Source of the DNA: Marichromatium gracile
Lineage (GTDB): Bacteria > Pseudomonadota > Gammaproteobacteria > Chromatiales > Chromatiaceae
DNA: 64,000 nucleotides
NCBI RefSeq assembly: GCF_004343155.1
Contig: NZ_SMDC01000001.1
Location: forward strand, 186,001-250,000
Direction of reading: 5' to 3'
Shown: one piece after another, positions 35,089 through 43,707 of the stretch
Numbering within the stretch: the first letter of the stretch is position 1
Layout of the letters: each line of letters starts with the position of its first letter
Notes under the pieces: generated by a model
Databases searched by the model: none
What the model was told of the DNA's origin: nothing
Seen by the model: the letters and a program-made list of their open reading frames with translations, nothing else
Program-made: the position numbers and the translations under genes

Positions 35089-37179
35089 TCAGAACAGATG
35101 GCTCACCCCGAGCCCGAGGACGCGTCCCTGCGCCGGCAGACCGACGGAGATATCGGGCGGGAACCAGTAGGCGTAGTGCTCGTAGTCGGCATCGAGCAGG
35201 TTGTCGCCCCAGACATAGAACTCGGTGGCGCCGAACATCAGCCCGAGCCGTAGATCGAGCTTGTGATAGGCGTCGAGGTCGATGCGGTTCTGGGGATCGG
35301 CCGGGCGCTCGCCGACATAGCGATGGGTGAGCCGGGCATTGAGCAACGGCGCCGCGCCACCGGGGAAGGACTCGAGCGCGTGCTGCCAGGACAGCGACAC
35401 CAGCCCGCTCCAGCGCGCCACGTCGGGCACCCGGTTGCCGGCGGCGACCCGTCCGCCCTGGACCCCGACGACATCCTCGGTGATGGTCGCGTCGGTATAG
35501 CTCAGCCCCGCCGTCAGGCTCAGCCCGGCGCCGATGCGCCAGTTGCCCTCGAGCTCGGCGCCCTGGCTCTCGGTGTCGGCGTTGACCGCCTGGGTGGCCA
35601 TGGTCAGGTAATCGAAACCGAGCAGATGGTCATCCGCGACGCGGTTGTAGAAGAGCGCGCCGCTGAGATCGAAGCGCCCGTCGAGCGCATGGTGCTTGAA
35701 GCCGATCTCGAGGCTGTCGACGGTGGCCGCGCGATAGGGCTCGCTGTCGGCGATCTGGGTGGCGAAGTCGTTGAAGCCGCCCGACTTGTAGCCGCGCGCG
35801 GCGACGGCATAGAGGTTGGTCGACTCGCTGAGCCTGTGCGAGAGCGCCAGGCGACCGGTGTCGTAGCTGTCGCTGAGACGCCGCCGCTCGCTGACCGTCG
35901 AGGTCGGACGGTGATAGGTGGCGCCGTAGCGCTTCTCCTCCCAGGTGTGACGCCAGCCGGCGGTGAGCTTCCAGGCGTCGGCGAGCGGATAGGTCAGCTC
36001 GCCGTAGATCGCCTCGCCATGGGTATCGAAACGACGCTCGTAGTGCGTCTGCTCCAGGGCGCTCGCCGAGTCCCAGGTCCGCCGCGAGCGCGACAGGTTG
36101 AGCCCGGCCACCCAGAACACCTCGGCACCGGGCAGCGAGGACAGTCGCAGATCCTGGTTGAACACCCGCTCATCGCCGTCATCCGTGGCGACGTACTCGA
36201 TCGGCATGCCGAAGACCTGCTCGCTGACCCGGGTGCCGTAGGCCTTGGCGACCTCGATGTCGGCGCTGGTCAACGAGCTGATCGCGGTGAGTTGGCCCCA
36301 GCCGAGTCGCTGTCCGAACTCCAGCGAGTGACGCTCGACCACCTTGCGGTTGTCGTCGACCGCGCCGGGCGAGAGATCGACCACCGGCGGATCGCCATAG
36401 GGTCTGAGCAGGATGCTGGAGACAGAGCCGTCCTGCTGCTGGCGCTCGGAGATCAACAGCAGCGAGGTCGCCGCGCTCGGCTCCCAGAGCAGGCTCGCGC
36501 GCGCGGCGAGACCGCGCCGATAGGTCAGCGGATCGCCGGTGCGCTGATTCTCGATCCAGTTGTCGGCGCCCTCGTGACGGATCGCCACCCGCGCCATCCA
36601 CTGCTCGGAGAGCGCGCCGCCGAAGGCCGCTTCCTGGAGCTGCTGGCCGTCCTCGCCACCCTCGATGCGCACATAGCCCTCGGCCTCGCGGGTCGGGCGA
36701 CGGCTGCGGACGTTGAGCGCACCGGCCTCGCTGTTGCGACCGAACAGGGTGCCCTGCGGCCCCTTGAGCACCTCGATGCGCTCGACGTCCAGGGTCGCCA
36801 TCGCGGCATGGCGGCTCGACACCGGCACGCCGTCGAGGTTGACCACCACCGAGGTGTCCTCGGCGCTGACCTGGTAGAGCGAGCCGACACCGCGGATACG
36901 GATGTTGGCGTCGTTCGCCCCGCCCCAGGAGTTGACGTCGACCCCGGGGGTCTGGCGCAACACCTCCTCGAGATCGAGCAGACGCTGCTCCTCGAGCGTG
37001 CCGGCGTCGATCACGTCGACGCTGAAGGGGATCTCGGCGAGCGACTCCTCGCTCAGGCGCGAGGTTACCGTCAGGGTGTCGAGCTGCACCGCGTCAGCGC
37101 CGGCGGCCAGCCCCTGCAGGGGCAGCGAGACACCGAGGATCGCGCCCGCGATCCGACGGCGCCGGTTCGAGTACCGCAT
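35089..37179 (-). CDS. TonB-dependent outer-membrane receptor
   Basis: About 696 residues: signal peptide (AGAILGVSLPLQGLAAGA), TonB box-like DTLTVTS, plug domain with IRIRGVGSLYQ and VEVLKGPQGTLFGRNSEAGAL-type pattern, and a 22-strand barrel ending in a C-terminal Phe (LGLGVSHLF). It imports a chelate, probably ferric or another metal-organic complex, given the ABC pair downstream and a Fur-box-like site upstream. ATG 37179 was preferred because GGAG lies 9 nt before it; ATGs at 37188 and 37194 are alternatives. Confidence 0.92.
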   Translation of the reverse strand: MRYSNRRRRIAGAILGVSLPLQGLAAGADAVQLDTLTVTSRLSEESLAEIPFSVDVIDAGTLEEQRLLDLEEVLRQTPGVDVNSWGGANDANIRIRGVGSLYQVSAEDTSVVVNLDGVPVSSRHAAMATLDVERIEVLKGPQGTLFGRNSEAGALNVRSRRPTREAEGYVRIEGGEDGQQLQEAAFGGALSEQWMARVAIRHEGADNWIENQRTGDPLTYRRGLAARASLLWEPSAATSLLLISERQQQDGSVSSILLRPYGDPPVVDLSPGAVDDNRKVVERHSLEFGQRLGWGQLTAISSLTSADIEVAKAYGTRVSEQVFGMPIEYVATDDGDERVFNQDLRLSSLPGAEVFWVAGLNLSRSRRTWDSASALEQTHYERRFDTHGEAIYGELTYPLADAWKLTAGWRHTWEEKRYGATYHRPTSTVSERRRLSDSYDTGRLALSHRLSESTNLYAVAARGYKSGGFNDFATQIADSEPYRAATVDSLEIGFKHHALDGRFDLSGALFYNRVADDHLLGFDYLTMATQAVNADTESQGAELEGNWRIGAGLSLTAGLSYTDATITEDVVGVQGGRVAAGNRVPDVARWSGLVSLSWQHALESFPGGAAPLLNARLTHRYVGERPADPQNRIDLDAYHKLDLRLGLMFGATEFYVWGDNLLDADYEHYAYWFPPDISVGLPAQGRVLGLGVSHLF

Positions 37180-37431
37180 ACGAGTCATCTCCATTGGTCG
37201 CCGCGAGCAGCCGGCGGGTCGAGGACCCGGCGCATGACGACCTCGGGCGACCGGCGAGGGACATCGGCAGAGAGATTCAGGGGGTCATGAGCACACGGAC
37301 CTTGCGGTCTTGATCCCATGGCGCGGAACCGAGACCCTCCGGACGGATGCGCATCCGGTGGATCTCGGCCCCTGTCCCGTGCCGATCCTGGCGAGGTGAG
37401 ATGGACGATCAGCGCCTTATTTCGCGTACAT

Positions 37432-37450
37432 GACAATTATTCTCATTAGC
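37432..37450 (-). promoter_or_regulatory. Fur-box-like operator
   Basis: GACAATTATTCTCATTAGC matches 15 of 19 bases of the Fur consensus GATAATGATTATCATTATC. It lies about 250 bp upstream of the receptor start. On the minus strand an AATAAT -10-like element overlaps it. Confidence 0.78.
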
Positions 37451-37574
37451 GCATGTGCACGCTGCCCCGATCGGGAGCGCAGCCCCCGAATCGGGACGCG
37501 ACATGCACACCCCACAGGGCCCTGTATCGAGAGACGACGGACGAGACGGACGCGCGCCGGGCAACCGGCGCATG

Positions 37575-37594
37575 GCCCGGGCGGACGCCCGGGC
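37575..37594 (-). terminator. Hairpin after speE
   Basis: Two GCCCGGGC arms around GGAC form an 8-bp all-G/C stem 10 bp after the speE stop on the minus strand. No T-run. Confidence 0.4.
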
Positions 37595-37604
37595 GGCGGG
37601 AGGA

Positions 37605-38465
37605 TCAGTCGGTCGCGGCGAGGGCGCGACGCAGGAACTCGGGCTGGGCGAGCGCGCCCTGGTGGATCTCGGCGTTGTAGTAGCGGGTCTCGAAGGGCTT
37701 GGCGCGCGCGTCCTCGAGGCGGAAGCGATCGAGCGCGACCCCCTTGCCGGCCATGGTCGCGCTCCACCAGCCGGAGGGATAGATCGGCTGCGGGAAGCAC
37801 AGCGTCTGGGTGGAGTCGAAGCCGCCCTCGCGCAGCGCCCGGTGCATGTCGCGCAGCAACTGGGTGTGATAGAGCGGCGATTCGCTCTGCTGGATGAGGA
37901 TGCCGCCGGGGGCGAGCACGCGCTCGCAGTCGGCGAAGAAATCGCGGGTGAACAGCCCCTCGGCCGGACCCACCGGATCGGTGCTGTCGACGATGATCAG
38001 ATCGAGGCTCGCGGGCGCGGCCTCGCGGATCCAGCGCACCCCGTCCTCGAACAGCAGCTGCGCACGCGGATCGGCGTTGGCCTCGGTGAGCTCGGGGAAA
38101 TAGCGCTCGGCGAGCCGGGTGACGCGCTCGTCGATATCGATCTGCACCGCCGACTCGACGCCGTCGTGACGCAGCACCTCACGCAGGGTACCGCAGTCGC
38201 CGCCACCGATGATGCACACCCGCCGCGGCGCGGCATGGGTGAACAGCGCCGGGTGCGACATCATCTCGTGATAGAGGAAGTTGTCCCGGGTCGAGAGCAT
38301 GGTGCAGCCATCGATCACCATCAGATGGCCGAAGCCCTCGGTGTCGTAGATCTCGATGCGCTGATAGGGGGTCTGCTCCTCGTGCACCCGGGCGCGCATC
38401 TTCAGCGAGAAGGCGGAACCGTCGGTCGCGACGACCTCGGAGAACCACTGATTGGGATCGAGCAT
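37605..38465 (-). CDS. speE: Polyamine aminopropyltransferase (spermidine synthase)
   Basis: Transfers aminopropyl from decarboxylated SAM to putrescine. 286 residues with YQRIEIYDTEGFGHLMVIDG, the nucleotide loop CIIGGGDCGTLREVLRH, and the catalytic region DLIIVDSTDPVGPAEGLF. I took ATG 38465 (AGAGGA 6 nt upstream); another ATG at 38471 abuts that motif. It follows the ArsR-type gene by 66 bp and so may belong to the sensor operon. Usually a SAM decarboxylase gene (speD) adjoins it; none is seen here. Confidence 0.94.
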   Translation of the reverse strand: MLDPNQWFSEVVATDGSAFSLKMRARVHEEQTPYQRIEIYDTEGFGHLMVIDGCTMLSTRDNFLYHEMMSHPALFTHAAPRRVCIIGGGDCGTLREVLRHDGVESAVQIDIDERVTRLAERYFPELTEANADPRAQLLFEDGVRWIREAAPASLDLIIVDSTDPVGPAEGLFTRDFFADCERVLAPGGILIQQSESPLYHTQLLRDMHRALREGGFDSTQTLCFPQPIYPSGWWSATMAGKGVALDRFRLEDARAKPFETRYYNAEIHQGALAQPEFLRRALAATD

Positions 38466-38531
38466 GGACATTCCTCTGCGATATGGGGTCGGGGGTCAGG
38501 CCCCCGCGACGGTGGACGTCGACGCGCGGGG

Positions 38532-38864
38532 CTAGGGCCGGTCGTCGAGGTTGGCCGGACACAACACCTCGCGCATGATGCCGATCAGCTCGAGCAGCTG
38601 GGTGTTGCGGATCCGGTAATAGATCCGGTTGGCCTCCTTGCGGGCGACCACGATGTTCTTGTTGCGCAGCTGTTCGAGATGCTGCGAGATGTTGCTCTGC
38701 GAGGTGCCGACGCGCTCGACGATCTCGCCGACCGAGAGCTCGCGCCCGCCGAGCGAGCACAGGATCTTCCAGCGCAACGGATGGGCCATCGCCTTGAGGG
38801 CGTTGGCGGTGAGGGTGGCGTCTTCCTCGTCACCGGGGCCCGTGGGCAGAACCGGATCGGTCAT
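38532..38864 (-). CDS. ArsR/SmtB family repressor with persulfide-sensor-type cysteine pair
   Basis: 110-residue winged-helix DNA-binding protein. The core is ALKAMAHPLRWKILCSL, then the recognition helix TSQSNISQHLEQLRNK and the wing ANRIYYRIRN. It has only two cysteines, Cys36 (in KILCSLGG) and Cys102 (in EVLCPAN), 66 residues apart. SqrR, BigR and SoxR-type persulfide sensors use a Cys pair with the same 66-residue spacing, so reactive sulfur species are the likely signal. It lacks the usual metal-binding ELCVCD-type motif of ArsR. Gap to the REC-PAS gene is only 12 bp. Confidence 0.85.
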   Translation of the reverse strand: MTDPVLPTGPGDEEDATLTANALKAMAHPLRWKILCSLGGRELSVGEIVERVGTSQSNISQHLEQLRNKNIVVARKEANRIYYRIRNTQLLELIGIMREVLCPANLDDRP

Positions 38865-38876
38865 CGTGCATCCTCC

Positions 38877-39761
38877 TCAGGACGGTTCCCGCGCCTGCCC
38901 CGGCGCGGGCGCGGCATCGTCCGGATCGACCCGGACATAGCCGCTCATGTTCTTGGCAATACAGATGATATCGCTGATCTCGCCCCGGGTATCCCTCACC
39001 GCGGTGCGCGAGAACAGGATCGGCACCCGGCGTCCGTCGCTGGCGATGAACCGCGCCTCGATCTTGCTGAGCGCGCCGGTGCGGATCAGCGCCTCGAGCC
39101 AGGTCCCCATGAAGGCCCCGGCCTGCTCGTCGGCCTCCTCCTCGAAGACGTCCCCGATCGCCATCCCGCGCAGCGCCGTCTCCTCGTAACCGAGCATGTG
39201 GCGCGCCGCCGGGTTGGTGAACTTGATGGTGCCGTCGGGGGCGAGCACCAGCAGCGCCTCGCCCATGTAGGTGAGGATGTTCTCGAGGTACTGGCGCGCC
39301 TCGGCCAGCTCGCGGGTACGCTCGGCGACCTGCTGCTCGAGCTGGCGGTTGAGCCCGCGCTCCTTCTCGATCAGGCGGAAATAGGTGCCGATCTTGTTGA
39401 TCAGCAGATCGTCGTCGATCGGCTTGAGCAGATAGTCGACCGCACCGACGGCGAAGCCGCGCTGCTGGAAGGCCTCGGACTTGAAGGCGGCGGTGAGGAA
39501 GATGATCGGGATGTCGCGGGTGCGCTTGCGCAGCTTGAGCATCGAGGCGGTCTCGAAGCCGTCCATCTCCGGCATCTGCACGTCGAGGATGATCAGGTCG
39601 ATGTCGGCGTGCTCGTGGGTGAGATCGAGCGCCTGCTGCCCGGAGCTGGCCTCGAGCACCGCACAGTCGAGATGACGCTCGATCAGGGTGCGCAGGGTGA
39701 AGAGGTTGTGCGCGTGATCGTCGACGATCAGCAGCTTGAATCCGGCATGATGGCTCATCAT
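38877..39761 (-). CDS. Response regulator with receiver and PAS domains
   Basis: 294 residues. The receiver domain (about 8-130) has the acidic pair Asp14/Asp15, phospho-acceptor Asp60 in LIILDVQMPEMDG, and Lys in YLLKPID. A short coiled coil (ERGLNRQLEQQVAERTRELAEA) leads to a PAS domain (about 160-275, with FTNPAARHMLGYEE). There is no DNA-binding, GGDEF or kinase output domain; it may relay a signal to a partner protein through PAS. Its ATG overlaps the stop of the kinase gene. Confidence 0.9.
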   Translation of the reverse strand: MMSHHAGFKLLIVDDHAHNLFTLRTLIERHLDCAVLEASSGQQALDLTHEHADIDLIILDVQMPEMDGFETASMLKLRKRTRDIPIIFLTAAFKSEAFQQRGFAVGAVDYLLKPIDDDLLINKIGTYFRLIEKERGLNRQLEQQVAERTRELAEARQYLENILTYMGEALLVLAPDGTIKFTNPAARHMLGYEETALRGMAIGDVFEEEADEQAGAFMGTWLEALIRTGALSKIEARFIASDGRRVPILFSRTAVRDTRGEISDIICIAKNMSGYVRVDPDDAAPAPGQAREPS

Positions 39762-42139
39762 CGCTCTCCTCGCGCCGCGTCGCCCGATCCGGTGGCGGCA
39801 CGACCGGCCTGGTGTGCATCCCGCGTCGATGGGGCCCGTGCGCCGCGCACCTCGGCGAGCAGGCGATCGAGCCGATCGTCATCGACGGACTTGGCGAGCA
39901 GCGCGAGCACACCGGCCTCGCGACAGGGCCCGGGCGGCGACGCCTCGGCCTCGCCCAGCAGCACCACCGCGGGCGCGGCGCCCCGGCACTGCGCGATCAG
40001 GCCGTGGATGCTATCACAGCTCTCACCGGGCGCCCCGGTGAGCGCCAGCAGCACCAGCATGCAGCCCTCGCCCTCCTCGTCCAGGGTCTCGCCCGCCTCC
40101 TCGAGATCGGCGGCGGTCTGTACCCGCAACCCGCGCCGCCCCAGCGCCGCGGCCAGTCGCACCAGCAGCGGCACCTCGCGCGCGATCACCAGCACCCACT
40201 CGTCTCCGTCCTCGGGCGAGGCGGTCTCCGTCACGGCGACCGGGGCGACGGTGTCTGGCGTGGTGGCGGGGGGGACCGCGGTCGCCGGCGACGCATCGGG
40301 CGCCCCACCCGGCGCCGTGAGCGGCAGCAGCAGGGTGAAGCGCGCCCCGGCCCCGGGCGCGCTCTCGACACTGATGCGCCCGCCGAGCAGCGCGGCCAGC
40401 TCGCGGCTGATCGACAGCCCCAGCCCGGTGCCGCCATAACGGCGCCGGGTCGAGCCATCGGCCTGCTGGAAAGCCTCGAAGATCAGTCCCTGCTTGTCCT
40501 CGGCGATCCCGATCCCGGTGTCGGCGACGCTCAGCGCCAGCGGCAGCTCGGGGTCGTCGCTCGGCGCGCAACCGAGCAGGATATGACCGCGCTCGGTGAA
40601 CTTGAGCGCGTTGCTGAGGAAGTTCTTGAGGATCTGGCGCAGCTTGTCGCCGTCGCAGTGGATCTGGCGCGGCGCGCGCGGGTCGATCTCCAGGCTCAAG
40701 CGCACCGGCTTGTCGGCGAGCTGCGGCTCGATCAGCGCCACCAGCGACTCGAGCAGCGGGGGCAGCTCGACCCTGTCGAGATCGAGATCGACCTGGCCGG
40801 CCTCGATCCGCGAGATGTCGAGGATGTTGTCGATCATCGCCCGCAGGTCGCGCCCGGCGGCATGGATCACCTGGGCCTGTCGGCGCTGCGCCGGATCGAG
40901 CCCGCCACTCTCGGCGGCGAGCATCTTCGACAGCAGCAGGATCGAGTTGAGCGGGGTGCGCAGCTCGTGACTGACGTTGGCGAGAAACTCCGACTTGTAG
41001 CGATTGGAGCGCTCCAGCTCGCGGGTCTGGGCCTGCTCGGCGCGCAGGTGCTCGGCATGGGTCTGGGCCAGCGCGGTGAGCTGGGCGCCGAGCGCGCGGA
41101 TCTCGCGCGGCCCGCGCCAGTGAAAGCGCAGCGCCCGCCCCTCGCGCAGCACCTGGGTCAGCCCGCGGGTGAGCGACTGGCCGAAGCGCTCGAGCCGTCT
41201 GGCGATCAGCCGCGCCACCACCATCACCACCACCACCAGCGCGAGCATGATCGAGAGCACCCGCACCATCAGCGCGTCGCGGAAGGCATCGATCGGCGAG
41301 GGGTCGACCGCGCGTCCGACCCACAGCGGCGCACCGTCCTCGGTGAGGAACATCGGCACCCACAGCAACTGGCGCCCGGCGCGATCCTTCCACAGCGCCA
41401 GGTTGCCTGCGGTGAAGATGGCCTCCAGCCCGGAGAAGTCGACGAAGGCCTCGCCCGAGGCGCCGCCCGGCTGGCCGGGGCGCAGATAGCTGCCGTCGTG
41501 GTTGACCCACAGGGTGTCGCGATAGAACTGCGCCAGCCCGCCGACATCGATCGCCATCACCACCGCCCCGCCCTCGTCACCGAGCCGACTGATCAGGCTC
41601 AGGGTCATCAGCTGGCGCTGATCGCGCGCGCCGGCCTCCTGGTCGATACGGATGCGACTGACCAGCACCGCCCCCGGCTGCAACGACAACCCGGTGTCGA
41701 GGAAACGCGGCTCGGGCAGCAGCGGTGGGCGCTCGGTGGCACGCCATTCATGATCCTGTCGGTCACGCGCGAGCTGGAAGCGCAGCGCCCCGCTGCCGTC
41801 GACGAAGAGGATCTGGATGATGTCGCGCTGGTCGACGAGGATCTGGTTGACCCAGCGGGTATAGCGCTCACGCGCCAGCGCCACCTGCCCGGGCTCGCCC
41901 TGGAGCCCGAGGATCAGCTCCGGCTCGGGCAACCGCGCGAGCAACCGGATCATCTCGTGTCGACTGGCCAGGTGCTGGTCGAGATCGCGGAAGTCGGCGC
42001 GCAGGTTCTGCAGATAGGCGCGCTGATAGAACAGCGCCGTGCGATCGAGCACCAGCGGCAGATTGATCGCCACCGCCAACATCAGCGGGATGACCCCGAA
42101 GGCCAGCAGGAACAGCAGGATATAGAGCCTGAGCTTCAT
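39758..42139 (-). CDS. Membrane sensor histidine kinase with degenerate C-terminal receiver
   Basis: 793 residues. Transmembrane helix about 3-27, a periplasmic sensor region about 28-290 (Cache-like, with [16 protein letters not shown]), second helix about 292-314, HAMP-type linker, HisKA with phospho-His391 in [11 protein letters not shown], and HATPase_c with [15 protein letters not shown] and GGTGLGLSI. The last about 120 residues have a receiver-like layout but the acceptor Asp is replaced ([10 protein letters not shown]) and the acidic pocket is lost (VLVIAREVP), so it cannot be phosphorylated normally. ATG 42139 begins the first helix; a TTG at 42193 is the longer option. Confidence 0.9.
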   Translation of the reverse strand: MKLRLYILLFLLAFGVIPLMLAVAINLPLVLDRTALFYQRAYLQNLRADFRDLDQHLASRHEMIRLLARLPEPELILGLQGEPGQVALARERYTRWVNQILVDQRDIIQILFVDGSGALRFQLARDRQDHEWRATERPPLLPEPRFLDTGLSLQPGAVLVSRIRIDQEAGARDQRQLMTLSLISRLGDEGGAVVMAIDVGGLAQFYRDTLWVNHDGSYLRPGQPGGASGEAFVDFSGLEAIFTAGNLALWKDRAGRQLLWVPMFLTEDGAPLWVGRAVDPSPIDAFRDALMVRVLSIMLALVVVVMVVARLIARRLERFGQSLTRGLTQVLREGRALRFHWRGPREIRALGAQLTALAQTHAEHLRAEQAQTRELERSNRYKSEFLANVSHELRTPLNSILLLSKMLAAESGGLDPAQRRQAQVIHAAGRDLRAMIDNILDISRIEAGQVDLDLDRVELPPLLESLVALIEPQLADKPVRLSLEIDPRAPRQIHCDGDKLRQILKNFLSNALKFTERGHILLGCAPSDDPELPLALSVADTGIGIAEDKQGLIFEAFQQADGSTRRRYGGTGLGLSISRELAALLGGRISVESAPGAGARFTLLLPLTAPGGAPDASPATAVPPATTPDTVAPVAVTETASPEDGDEWVLVIAREVPLLVRLAAALGRRGLRVQTAADLEEAGETLDEEGEGCMLVLLALTGAPGESCDSIHGLIAQCRGAAPAVVLLGEAEASPPGPCREAGVLALLAKSVDDDRLDRLLAEVRGARAPSTRDAHQAGRAATGSGDAARGER

Positions 42140-42180
42140 CGCACCGACACCGCCGGACCGCCCGTCGAAACCAATCAAGG

Positions 42181-42206
42181 GATTGAACCGCAAAGACGCC
42201 GAAGAG
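42181..42206 (+). repeat. Dispersed GATTGAACCGC motif, copy 1
   Basis: Begins GATTGAACCGCAAAGACG and lies 78 bp from a heptamer array. Related copies at 55454-55488 and, inverted, 55579-55611 also lie next to heptamer arrays. Confidence 0.75.
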
Positions 42207-42283
42207 TCACCAGCGGCCAGCCATCAGCCCCCGGCAAGAGGGCCTCGATGGCTGGCCGCCGCCGTGATCGACCGATACCTCCA

Positions 42284-42367
42284 CTGGCCGCTGGTAGCTG
42301 ACGACTGGCGGCTGGCGGCTGGTAGCTGGCGGCTGGTAGCTGGTAGCTGGTAGCTGGTAGCTGGAGA
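42284..42367 (+). repeat. Heptamer tandem array 1 (CTGGTAG/CTGGCGG)
   Basis: Twelve consecutive 7-bp units beginning CTG; eight are exactly CTGGTAG or CTGGCGG, with CTGACGA, CTGGCCG and CTGGAGA variants at the edges. It lies in the gap between the divergent kinase and TPR genes. Confidence 0.95.
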
Positions 42368-42432
42368 TCGTTTGACAGCCCCCGCGCCCCTTCCTAGGAT
42401 CGGGCGTTCATCCATCTTGCCGACCCCAGATC

Positions 42433-42969
42433 ATGCCCCGACTCTCCGCCCTGCAGTGGCTGCTGCTCGTCGTCTTCCTCGTCTTCTACGGCTTCGCGGT
42501 GTTCGCGATCACCCGCGACTACTATCTGCGCAACCCGATCCAGGTCGCCCAGGCCCCGGTGGCGGCGCCGGATCAGGGCGTGCCCGAGCCGGTCACCGGG
42601 AACGACCCCGAGCAGCTCCACCAGCGCGCCGACAGCCTGTTCATGTCGCAGCGCTATGGCGAGGCCGCGCGCTACTACCAGCGCATCCTCGAGCTCCGCC
42701 CCGACGACCCCGAGGCCTACAACGACCTCGGCCTGTCGCTGTTCTACACCGGCGACACCGCCGGCGCCCTCAAGGCGCTGCGCGCCGGGCTGGAGATCGC
42801 CCCCGAGCTGCAGCGGATGTGGCTGACCTACGGCTTCATCAACCTCCAGATCAGCGACACCGCCACCGCCCGCGCCGCGCTCGAGCGTGCCCGCGACATC
42901 GCCCCCGACAACGACATCGGCGGCGAGGCGGTCCGTCTGCTCGGGCTGCTCGAGCAGGCCGGCGGCTGA
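42433..42969 (+). CDS. Membrane-anchored TPR protein
   Basis: 178 residues: N-terminal transmembrane helix (WLLLVVFLVFYGFAVFAI) and tetratricopeptide repeats from about residue 57 (ADSLFMSQRYGEAARYYQRI, PEAYNDLGLSLFYTGDTAGA and a third repeat), a protein-interaction scaffold probably facing the periplasm. No enzyme motif. There is no strong ribosome-binding site before the ATG. It is divergent from the kinase gene and convergent with the methyltransferase. Confidence 0.85.
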   Translation: MPRLSALQWLLLVVFLVFYGFAVFAITRDYYLRNPIQVAQAPVAAPDQGVPEPVTGNDPEQLHQRADSLFMSQRYGEAARYYQRILELRPDDPEAYNDLGLSLFYTGDTAGALKALRAGLEIAPELQRMWLTYGFINLQISDTATARAALERARDIAPDNDIGGEAVRLLGLLEQAGG

Positions 42970-42972
42970 GGC

Positions 42973-43560
42973 TCAGCGCTCGGCCATCGCCACGGTATAG
43001 TGCGCGCCCTGCTTGAGCTTGTCGTAGTTGCCGAAGACCTCACCGAGGTTGCGCTTCATGTACTGGCGCAACCCGTTGATGGTGACCACATAGAGCCGTC
43101 CGCCGGGACGCAGCCGGGCACGGGCGTCGTGCAGCAGGAGCGCGAGCAGCTCCTTGCCGACCTTGGCGGGGATGTTGCTCACCACCAGATCGAAACGTGC
43201 GGCCGGGTCGATCTGCGCCAGCCCGTTGCTCAGCTGGGCGCGGGCGTTGCCGAGCCCGTTGCGCGCGGCGTTGGCGTTGGCGTAGTCGACGGCGACGAAG
43301 TCCTTGTCGACCATCAGCGTCTGGCCCTGGGGTGCGCGCGCGGCCAGCGACAGGCCGAGCGGGCCGTAGCCGCAACCGATGTCGAGACAATCGGCGTCGG
43401 GCGCGACCTCGACGTACTGCAGCAGCAGTCGGGTGCCCTCATCGATCTCGCGCGGCGAGAACAGTCCCCAGGTGGTATGAAAGGTGAGCGGGACACCGCC
43501 GGGCTCGGCGGTGAAGACGATGTCGCGGCGCAGGCCGGCGAGCTGTTCGGGAGTGAGCAT
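42973..43560 (-). CDS. Class I SAM-dependent methyltransferase (RsmC/MTS-like)
   Basis: 195 residues with the SAM site CLDIGCGYGPLGLSLA and a VVSNIPAK motif in the position of the N-P-P-Y catalytic motif of small-substrate N-methyltransferases such as RsmC; DKDFVAVDYANAN follows the SAM loop. The altered motif (NIPA) is a known variant in this family. The first 20 residues and FHTTWGLFSPREIDEGT agree with 16S rRNA methyltransferase relatives. Target is probably RNA, unproven. Divergent from the hupK-like gene. Confidence 0.8.
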   Translation of the reverse strand: MLTPEQLAGLRRDIVFTAEPGGVPLTFHTTWGLFSPREIDEGTRLLLQYVEVAPDADCLDIGCGYGPLGLSLAARAPQGQTLMVDKDFVAVDYANANAARNGLGNARAQLSNGLAQIDPAARFDLVVSNIPAKVGKELLALLLHDARARLRPGGRLYVVTINGLRQYMKRNLGEVFGNYDKLKQGAHYTVAMAER

Positions 43561-43707
43561 GGTGCGTGGGTCGTGAGCTGAACGGATGCGACCGGTCACC
43601 GCGCGGGGCGCGGCGCCGTCCCGGCGGGGATCGCCGGTGGTCGGCGCATTGTCCGATCCCGGCGCACGTTTGACCAGCAGACAGACGAGCGTGGACGGAG
43701 GCTGAGC

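Larger units (their letters stand above)
37180..37604. other. Upstream region of the TonB receptor; no gene
   Basis: About 425 bp. It holds a Fur-box-like site (37432-37450) and a speE-proximal hairpin (37575-37594). The region around the Fur box is distinctly AT-rich compared with the rest of the window, consistent with a promoter. I see no coding sequence in it. Confidence 0.7.
42140..42432. other. Gap between divergent kinase and TPR genes
   Basis: 293 bp with a dispersed-motif copy (42181-42206) and a heptamer array (42284-42367). No gene. Confidence 0.7.
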
